Source: Antedon mediterranea
Taxonomy: Eukaryota; Echinodermata; Crinoidea; Comatulida; Antedonidae
Reading direction: 5' to 3'
NCBI RefSeq assembly: GCF_964355755.1
Contig: NC_092675.1
Span: forward strand, 31,274,912-31,338,911
Length of the DNA: 64,000 bases
In this document: positions 58,301-64,000 of the stretch, in pieces
How positions within the stretch are numbered: the stretch's first letter is position 1
Layout of the letters: the number at the start of each line of letters is the position of its first letter
Program-made: the position numbers and the translations under genes
Notes under the pieces: generated by a model
Told to the model about the DNA's origin: nothing
What the model saw: the letters and a program-made list of their open reading frames with translations, nothing else
Databases searched by the model: none

Positions 58301-61300
58301 GACAACCTGTTGACTTTGATGCATATCTATCCTTGTTTCATATGTCTGAAATTAACAATTTATAAATTGTCACTGATTTCTTAAATATAATATCAAATAT
58401 AAACATATATGTCTGAAAATAACAATTTATAAATTGTCACTGATGTCTTAAATATACTATCAAACACCAATGGCATTCTTATATTGTATACAAGCTTCTT
58501 AAAAGTCTTCTATCCAATAATGTTTTTAAAAACGAAAAACAAGCAGATATAGTACTACTTACAAGTTTAATTGATTTGTTTTCAGCCAAAGGTTTGTAAC
58601 TTGATAGTTGCTGAAGGAAAAAATTGACATTTTGTGATTTAACTTTAAAACCTAGTTGAACCAGTTAAACATATCATTATGTAATATTTCATTTAAAAAT
58701 AACATACTGGTAAAATAACAAGAAATGATACATACTGGTAATGGAACTTCCTCTACAACAGAATCACCATTCTCTTTTGGTATAGGCTCAGTTTCTTCTT
58801 CTGTTTTATGTGATTTCTTCTTTTTATCTTTTTTCTTTTCTTTTTTATCTTTCTTTGATTTTTTCTCTTTCTTTTTCAGTTTCTAAAATATAAATGAGTA
58901 CTGACATTACATGTTGCATTGTAACAACACTATTTTTTATTCACCGAATTGGAATCAATGGTTTACCCGATATTAGTTAATGCATTGTATACAGTACAAA
59001 CAACCATATCAAGGATAATAATACAATAATGGAACTGGTTTAAAAAGTGATGGCCAGCATCAAACTTGATAATTAAAGTTCCATAAAACGGCAGCAGCAA
59101 CAACATACGAATTGTTGGCTAGCCAGATAAATCGTGACACGCAAGTTTTACCACTGGTTTATAATTTAAAATTTTTGATATCAAACATTTTAAGTTAGTG
59201 TAAGAAACTTTAAATTGACCAGCCATGGAATGGGCTTTTGGGATAGTTTTGACCTTGTTTAACACTGGTAGTTAGTTCCTAAAGGTTGTTTTACCTCTAC
59301 ACTTGGCTGCTCCTCTACGCTTGGCTGCTTCTCTTCATTTACCTCCGCTACTTCTTCAGATTTTCCTTCTTCTTTTGTTAGCCAGAAACTTAAATCATCA
59401 TACTTTAAAAAAAAAAGTTTGTGAAAGTCTATGTTAAGTTTACATTATTCAGGAAAAAATTAACAAAATAGCAATTTTAATCTTTCACAAATCAAAGTGT
59501 ATAATTAAATGCATAGACATGTAATGGAAGACAAATATTATATATTATTAGAATATTTTTAAACTAAATCTAATTCATGTAACATTATACCTTGCTTTTT
59601 TCTGGTTCTTGCTCAGGTGGAGTTGGTTTAGTAGGTGTACTAGATGGAATTTCTTCAACTCCGTTGCCATTGGTTACTGGTTCCCCATCACCTCCTAATA
59701 AATTGTGCTCTTTTTCCTCCATTTCAGCAGCATCTACCCTTTGTTCTTCAGATTCTGATTTTGACCTCTTCTTCTACAAATAATTTTACAAATTTTTGGT
59801 AATAATTTGGTTATGCTCCTGTTTTATTGATACTGATTGACCTTTATACGCTAAGATTTATTTTAATATAATATTTATTTATACTGGGTGACCTCTTCAG
59901 TCAAAGAGGGCCCAGTTATGATCAGTGGCTGTGATGTACTTGTATACCAGGTAACTCCCTACTCATCTGAAAAGATGTACTAGGTTCTTTGAAGTGCACA
60001 TGAGCTGGATGTGTACACTGGACCTATGGTTTATAGTCCTTATTTGAGAAGACTTGTTCTACCACCAGAACCATGGAGTTGTGAGCATCAAACCCTTGCC
60101 AATGTTATGGCTACATAATTATGGTTCCACTGATTAATAAATAAATTAACATAAATTTACCTTTTTCTCTTTCTTTACTTTCTTCTGTCCTTTTTTATCT
60201 TTCTTTGATTTCTTCTTTTCCGTCTTTGCATCCGTTGTGTCCTGTTCATCTTTCATTTTTTTCTTACCGTCCACAACTCTATGTCCACGTACCGGTATTT
60301 TCTCATGATCGTCAAGAGGCCTTCACAGAAATACATAAATAATTTAATATCAATGATCAACCAATCAGTGGATCTGTTATAGGCAATATGGGCCAACTCA
60401 TGTATACGCATAGTGCATGTGTTATGCGCGATTTGAACGATTTGCGCAATTTGAAATTGCGCAAAAAAAATCCTTGCGCAATTTGAATTGAAACATGTGT
60501 TTCAAATTGCGCAAGCAACGTATTAAATTGCGCAAGTAATCTGCAAATTGCGCAAGGTTTTTCGACAGATTGTGAAATCATGCACACCCATATTTTTATA
60601 GTAATTTCTGAGAATGATTCAAAATTAAAGATAAATATCGCATTTCCTTATTTTAGTAGTGCAAATATTGTTATAAGTTAGCATACCGTCGAAGAACCGA
60701 CGAAGGAAAACGAAGCGTGTTCCACCAGGCGGGCGCGGCGCGGGCGGCCGGCTATACTACTCTAGCCTAGCTAGGGTCTGGACTACTGATACTGACTAGG
60801 TTGTCTGGTAGAATTTTGTTGCGCAATTTGAAAATTTACAGTTCGTTTTCAAATTGCGCAAAGGTGTCATATTGCGCAAGAACTATCTTGAGCAATTTAC
60901 AAATTGTGCAGCGCAATTTAAAATTGCGAAAAGATTTTCTTGCGCAATTTGAAATTGCGCAAGTTGATTGCGCAATTTAAAATTGCACAAAAAAATCCTT
61001 GCGCAATTTTAAATTGCGCAAGAATTCTTTGCGCAATTTCAAATTGCGCAAGGATTTTTTTGCCCAATTTCAAATTGCACAAATCGTTCAAATCGCGCAT
61101 AACACATACATATGTGTTGTGATAAATTTCAATTTATAGCTTTTTCATTTGTAGTAGTCTATTCATAATAACTTACGCATCCAGGTCAATATTAAGTGCT
61201 CTATGTGGGTCATTTACATTGTGTGCATCCTATATGATATCAAGTAGTCTATTCATAATAACTTACGCATCCAGGTCAATATTAAGTGCTCTATGTGGGT

Positions 61301-63602
61301 CATTTACATTGTGTGCATCCTATATGATATCAAGTAGTCTATTCATAATAACTTACGCATCCAGGTCAATATTAAGTGCTCTATGTGGGTCATTTACATC
61401 ATGTGCATCCTCATCATCTTCTGATATTGTAGCACCCTTAAAAAAAAACACATTAAAAATGATATGGCATTCATCCTATTCATGTTATCTCACCACACAC
61501 ATTGACTGATAAACAGACTAAGGATTATGTTATACTTAAGTAAACATGTTAACTTAACATTGGAGTGGCATGCCTAATCGGCGACAGAAGCTGTTGGCCT
61601 CTTTTGCCACTCCTTGGCGCAATCTAGCTATTTATTGTCTTGGTTGTATAGATGTGTTTGTCAAAATTAATAAAAAAAAACAAAAAAAAACATCATTATA
61701 ATCATTAAAATGTGACTAAGTTTTGCCTCTATTTTATTAGTTATTAAGCCTATTCTTTACACTGAATATAAATTCATTGTTATTATGAAATGCTGGATAA
61801 AATACAAACCTCTGGCATTTCCTCTTCAACAATATCTACTGTATGTACAATAGGAATATCATCACTTGACACTGACACTGTACGCTTCTTGCGACCTTTC
61901 TTTCCTCTTTTTTTAGATTTCTTTCCTCCGTCCTGTCTTTGCATGTACTTGTCAGTAATGTTCATACCTGATACATAATAATAAACATCATCAAATTAAT
62001 TTTACATTTCTAATACTAATCTGAGCTAACCAGAAACTATGACAAATGTCACCAATTGCAGAGAAATTATACTTCGACAAACTACATACTACTTTTAAAA
62101 ATTATAAAATACAAAAGTACATCTTTAGATTTCCTTCAATAATATCATCATAATTGTATAAACAAATGTCTTACTTAAAAACAGAATGAGAATACATTAA
62201 ACAAGGAAATTGGTTATAAAACAAAATGACAGCTTAATTGTCAATTGTTGCTATCAAGACCGCATCAACTTATAATTCAATTCATGTAAAATAACATTAC
62301 TCTTAAACAAACTATTTCAAGTAACAGAACATATGAATGATGATGATGATATAAAAAACATGAGCATGAACATATCCGCAAAAAAAGCAAAAAACAACTT
62401 AATTATTTGTATATAAAATATTTCTAAAAAATTAGTAGATTTAATACTTGACAGCTGAGCTTATTACAAACAGACATTGAGTAGCAGTGCCTTTTGTGCA
62501 TCCTATACACTTGTGCTTTCTCTTACTCAGTGTGTGTACAATACCACTGTACACCAGCCTTACAAACAACATGATGCATATCATGCTAAAGATAGTGTGG
62601 CAAACCAACTTGTTCAATTCTAATTTAAAAACTAAATAAAAATGATTTGCGAATATTTAAAATTTAAGATGTGAAATATTAGAATTTGCTTAGAAAATGT
62701 TTAAAGACAATTACTTTACTTTAAAAACAAAAAACTAAAAAAAAAAATAAACAAAGAAATAAATGAATTTTAATAGTTTTAACAAAATGTTAACATGAAT
62801 GTGTTTAACAAAAGAAAAATAAAAATGTGTATATAATGTATTAATACCTGGTATATCATAATATGGGGAGCGACCCCTTCTCCCTAACGAAAGCGTGCAG
62901 AAAACAAACGGTGTTAATTAGATCAAACATGTGTACGATAATAATATTATGTTAGGTTATTTAATAATCTATTCTGGTTATTTTAAGAACATACTGGGCT
63001 ATCTAACCAGTGAGCAATTACATAATGAACCCTTAAAAAAACCTGCCAGAAAGAATTGTATTATTACTTGTGTAATTAGCAACAACAATAACCATAAATG
63101 TATGGTAATGATAAAATGAAAATAAATGAAATACATAAGCATGCATGGCAAAATAAAACCCACTTAATATAGAAACAAAAATGATTTATAAAAAAAACAA
63201 AAATACAAACAAGACATTAAAAATGAAATACACCTTCTTTAATGTTTTAAAATTAAAAATGTTTATACCAAATAAATAAAATGCATTTTAAATAAAAGTT
63301 GTGTATTTTATTTGGATTGACTTATAAACAAATGGCAAAAAGTGATGGGTTTGGAAATAAAAGAGAAAAAAAAAATAATAATAATAATTCCCTTCACACA
63401 ATTTGCCAGAAAAGTAAACACAAAAACTTTAAATAACGTTATAAATTACTGTCAGAATGATAATCAAACTGATTCAGATCAACAAAGATCACAGCTTTTT
63501 TAGTAATGTTATATAAATGTAAAAAAGCCCTCAACCATCTGATACCTGTGACTAATAAGCTTTGACTGGGGCCTGCTTCTTCTATTGTATCCAGCCCACC
63601 AT
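55282..63602 (-). CDS. AP3D1: AP-3 complex subunit delta, C-terminal half (14 exons)
   Basis: On the minus strand, exons 63546-63602, 62848-62883, 61810-61967, 61357-61436, 60161-60320, 59591-59773, 59295-59402, 58736-58882, 58563-58610, 58208-58345, 57664-57804, 56295-56380, 55575-55782 and 55282-55377 join in phase into about 548 codons ending in TAA at 55282-55284. They encode the delta-adaptin hinge and appendage. AP-3 delta is the large subunit that, with beta3, mu3 and sigma3, forms a coat adaptor for cargo sorting from endosomes to lysosomes and related organelles. The family motif EEMPE, the NDPHRALNIDLD motif, Lys-rich segments and the final appendage are all recognisable. The N-terminal trunk must continue past the right edge. 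The 5'-most exon is the least certain. Confidence 0.95.
55575..55782 (-). CDS. AP3D1: AP3D1 appendage exon
   Basis: Phase 2 in, phase 0 out, between TTGTTACAG and GGTAAGAT. It encodes AEFANLLSSGDLQAKISLKL, RICFFTHCRLVERVGDTASL and YSCSIQNHHICLLVKLL. The VERVxxxASxYSxSIQxHHxCLLVK run is a strongly conserved block of the delta subunit. Confidence 0.96.
55905..56032 (-). mobile_element. tRNA-derived SINE in an AP3D1 intron
   Basis: Read on the minus strand from 56032: GGAGCTGTAGCTTGGTGGTT then AACATACTTGCC resembles an A box (TRGCNNAGTGG), and GGTCCGAAGTTCATTCC at 55988-55972 resembles a B box, at tRNA-like spacing. A further conserved-looking tail (CAGGGTTGTAACTCACGACT) follows. It does not fold as a complete tRNA (imperfect B box), so it is called a SINE and not a tRNA gene. 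Confidence 0.6.
56295..56380 (-). CDS. AP3D1: AP3D1 appendage exon (DESGATSEKIDF)
   Basis: Acceptor TTGTAG, donor GGTAAGTA, phase 0 in and 2 out. It encodes DESGATSEKIDFKVHLPVTA and YTAAVPCT. It continues the preceding LTYMIK directly and leads into GAEFANLL; the pattern xDEGATxEKLDFxxxF is conserved. Confidence 0.95.
56558..57605. repeat. 55-bp satellite, 19 copies, in an AP3D1 intron
   Basis: The unit is GTAGATTGCACCAAGAAGTG, AGTGGCAAAAGAGGCCAACA, GCTTCTGTAGCCAAA. Variation is low: GGCGAAAG in a few units, one AACACCTTC, one GCATCAAG in the second unit, and a 1-base deletion in the last. Because 55 is not a multiple of 3, the minus-strand frames of up to 392 codons cycle through three frames per 165 bp; they are artefacts. 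Confidence 0.97.
57664..57804 (-). CDS. AP3D1: AP3D1 appendage beta-sandwich exon
   Basis: Acceptor TTTTGACAG, donor GGTAGGTT, phase 0 both ends. It encodes SGASQHDGISVPFQLPAGAT, NEGQFAFTVQNVTMPQKLRG and TLTYMIK. The HDGxxVPFQLPxGxxNExQxxFxxQxxxMxQKLxGTL pattern identifies it. Confidence 0.97.
58208..58345 (-). CDS. AP3D1: AP3D1 exon with VLDSLNTR motif
   Basis: Acceptor AATTTCAG, donor GGTAAATA, phase 0. It encodes TYETRIDMHQSQQVVLSVIF, SNLTNSQLKSLDFNVLDSLN and TRLVRE. This begins the appendage fold; the LKxxxxxVLDSLNxRxxR segment is conserved. Confidence 0.97.
58563..58610 (-). CDS. AP3D1: AP3D1 small exon (QLSSYKPLAENKSIKL)
   Basis: A 16-codon exon between TTCCTTCAG and GTAAGTAG. It matches the SSYxxLAENxxxKx segment that links the hinge to the appendage. 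Confidence 0.9.
58736..58882 (-). CDS. AP3D1: AP3D1 hinge exon, Lys-rich
   Basis: Acceptor TATTTTAG, donor GTATGTAT, phase 0. It encodes KLKKKEKKSKKDKKEKKKDK followed by acidic ETEPIPKENGDSVVEEVPLP. Extremely Lys-rich hinge segments are normal in delta-adaptin. Confidence 0.9.
59295..59402 (-). CDS. AP3D1: AP3D1 hinge exon (YDDLSFWLTKEE)
   Basis: Acceptor TTTTAAAG, donor GGTAAAAC, phase 0, 36 codons. It encodes YDDLSFWLTKEEGKSEEVAE and VNEEKQPSVEEQPSVE. The FWLxKE segment is typical of animal delta hinges outside vertebrates; the repeated EEQPSVE shows a small internal duplication. Confidence 0.85.
59591..59773 (-). CDS. AP3D1: AP3D1 hinge exon, acidic
   Basis: Acceptor ATTTGTAG, donor GGTATAAT, phase 0, 61 codons. 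It encodes KKRSKSESEEQRVDAAEMEE and ends PSSTPTKPTPPEQEPEKSK. It is low-complexity hinge sequence, placed by frame and phase and not by a strong motif. Confidence 0.8.
59885..60125. repeat. Probable dispersed repeat or SINE-like block in an AP3D1 intron
   Basis: A 240-bp stretch, unusually GC-balanced for its surroundings, with TGGGTGACCTCTTCAGTCAA, GTACTTGTATACCAGGTAAC, TACTAGGTTCTTTGAAGTGC and CAAACCCTTGCCAATGTTAT. It has the look of an interspersed repeat on the minus strand, ending in a GGTTTGATGCTCACAA B-box-like motif. This rests on my impression of its composition; there is no second copy in the window. Confidence 0.35.
60161..60320 (-). CDS. AP3D1: AP3D1 hinge exon (PLDDHEKIPVRGHR)
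   Basis: Acceptor TTCTGTGAAG, donor GGTAAATT, phase 2 in and 0 out. It encodes (A)PLDDHEKIPVRGHRVVDGKK followed by KMKDEQDTTDAKTEKKKSKK and more Lys. It continues NIDLD from the upstream exon; xPLxxxEKxPxxxHR is the conserved continuation. Confidence 0.92.
60413..61108. mobile_element. Foldback element built of GCGCAA palindromes, AP3D1 intron
   Basis: The left end (60413-60470: TGTGTTATGCGCGATTTGAA, CGATTTGCGCAATTTGAAAT) is inverted at the right end (about 61050-61108). Inside, copies of the near-palindrome TTGCGCAATTT(N)AAATTGCGCAA follow each other on both flanks (60440-60560 and 60820-61075), and the centre (60690-60760) is GC-rich with GGCGGGCGCGGCGCGGGCGG. No coding capacity. It can fold into a long branched hairpin. 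Confidence 0.85.
61153..61412. repeat. 90-bp tandem triplication covering an AP3D1 exon end and donor
   Basis: Copies at 61153-61242, 61243-61332 and 61333-61412; the third overlaps the true exon. Each starts AGTAGTCTATTCATAATAAC and includes TTACGCATCCAGGTCAATAT and GTGCTCTATGTGGGTCATTT. The two extra copies are identical to each other and differ from the real exon only by ATTGTG versus ATCATG, before they diverge into TATATGATATCA. Confidence 0.97.
61357..61436 (-). CDS. AP3D1: AP3D1 exon with NDPHRALNIDLD motif
   Basis: Acceptor TTTTTTTTTAAG, donor GCGTAAGT, phase 0 in and 2 out. It encodes GATISEDDEDAHDVNDPHRA and LNIDLD. Acidic residues followed by (K/N)DPxRALxIDLD are the signature of animal AP3D1. 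The 3' 53 nt of the exon together with its donor are copied twice downstream. Confidence 0.96.
61557..61627. repeat. Inverted single copy of the 55-bp satellite unit with its flank
   Basis: Read on the minus strand it gives TAGATTGCGCCAAGGAGTGG, CAAAAGAGGCCAACAGCTTC and TGTCGCCGATTAGGCATGCCACTCCAA in pieces, matching the last unit and right flank of the array at 57550-57625 (GTAGCCAATTAAGCATGCCA). GGAGTGGCA...TGCCACTCC forms a hairpin about 55 bp long. Confidence 0.85.
61810..61967 (-). CDS. AP3D1: AP3D1 hinge exon with EEEMPE motif
   Basis: Acceptor TATGTATCAG, donor GGTTTGTA, phase 1 in and 0 out. It encodes GMNITDKYMQRQDGGKKSKK, RGKKGRKKRTVSVSSDDIPI and VHTVDIVEEEMPE. DKYMxxQ, the basic cluster and VDIVxEEMPE align with the vertebrate hinge. 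Confidence 0.95.
61990..62847. other. AP3D1 intron, AT-rich, no recognised feature
   Basis: A (GAT)n-type run at 62337-62350 and nothing else recognisable. Confidence 0.45.
62848..62883 (-). CDS. AP3D1: AP3D1 microexon (RRGRSPYYDIPG)
   Basis: A 36-nt exon between TTTCGTTAG and GGTATTAA; phase 1 in and 1 out. It encodes RRGRSPYYDIP, joined to GMNITDKY in the next exon, where the family has a similar PGxxxxDxY motif. Two alternative frames hit a stop or break the join. Confidence 0.8.
63546..63602 (-). CDS. AP3D1: Possible AP3D1 exon (GGLDTIEEAGPSQS)
   Basis: Acceptor TGTCATCAG, donor GGTATCAG; 57 nt, phase 1 in and 1 out, which fits the next exon exactly. It encodes DGGLDTIEEAGPSQSLLVTG. The polypyrimidine tract is weak and I see no strong family motif, so this is supported mainly by phase. 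Confidence 0.5.
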
Positions 63603-63889
63603 CTGATGACACGGGTCATATGAAGTAATAGTAGAAAAACTTACATAATTAACAAGTATAACACATCTCACTAATTCTATTTTGCTTAATACATACGATA
63701 CAGCCACCTTTCCCAATACCATACACACTTGGACTGATCTATAATGTTTTGTTTTCTGGAAAGTCTGGTATTTTGAAAGCGTTTTTATGGTAAAATAAGA
63801 ATGTGGGACCTTTTGGAGCTCAAGAAAAGTTTTGTTTTACAAGAGTTTCTGGTTTTCAAGAGTCTGGGTATTGGAAGTTGTCTGTATAT

Positions 63890-63967
63890 GTCTAATGTAT
63901 GTCTAATGTATGTTTAATGTATGTTTAATGTATGTTTAATGTATGTCTAATGTATGTTTAATGTATA
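63890..63967. repeat. 11-bp tandem repeat at the right edge
   Basis: About seven copies of TATGTCTAATG / TATGTTTAATG, with an unsorted C/T difference. Confidence 0.9.
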
Positions 63968-64000
63968 CAAAACTGTACATTCTATAGTAATGTATGCATT

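Overview
This is a eukaryotic, AT-rich animal window with intron-containing genes, canonical GT-AG junctions and dense transposon and satellite content. The proteins are clear bilaterian orthologues. The repeats (L2/CR1-like LINEs, a tRNA-type SINE, a MITE with CTCTNTCTACACTATCAAA ends, long-TIR elements) suggest a marine invertebrate deuterostome, perhaps an echinoderm. That placement is an impression, not a proof.

Three genes can be read. (1) DLG5, plus strand, 10936-34844: a membrane-associated guanylate-kinase-like scaffold with coiled coil, four PDZ domains, SH3 and a guanylate-kinase-like domain; 20 exons were placed and the N terminus is missing or upstream. (2) A GADD45-family stress gene, plus strand, 37124-41715: four coding exons. 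(3) The 3' half of AP3D1 (AP-3 complex delta subunit), minus strand, 63602-55282: 14 exons were placed and the N-terminal trunk lies beyond the right edge. They are unrelated in function (polarity scaffold, stress signalling adaptor, endolysosomal trafficking) and do not form an operon-like unit.

Layout: 1-10.9 kb is gene-free DNA with a 42-bp satellite (about 50 copies), a 39-bp array, a LINE 3' end, and a 35-bp satellite enclosed by MITE inverted repeats. 11-23.8 kb is a DLG5 intron carrying a 3.6-kb element with about 0.5-kb inverted termini around a 30-bp minisatellite, plus a 60/54-bp array. 23.8-34.8 kb is the compact DLG5 body. 37-43.1 kb is GADD45, whose last intron holds two nested inverted-repeat elements. 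43.2-55 kb is intergenic, with a palindromic MITE cluster, an open 5'-truncated LINE, and a second, broken LINE in reverse orientation. 55.3-63.6 kb is AP3D1, with a SINE, a 55-bp satellite, a GCGCAA-palindrome foldback element and a 90-bp triplication in its introns.

The most striking signal is that each of the three genes carries a short local tandem duplication touching coding sequence: GADD45 has an in-frame 63-bp x3 repeat giving three copies of a 21-residue helix segment; AP3D1 has a 90-bp x3 repeat covering an exon end and its splice donor; DLG5 has a 40-bp x2 repeat covering an exon end and its donor. Several large satellites lie inside transposon termini, suggesting that transposon interiors seed arrays here. 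Exon boundaries were set by reading frame and GT-AG rules and may be off by a few bases where alternatives exist.
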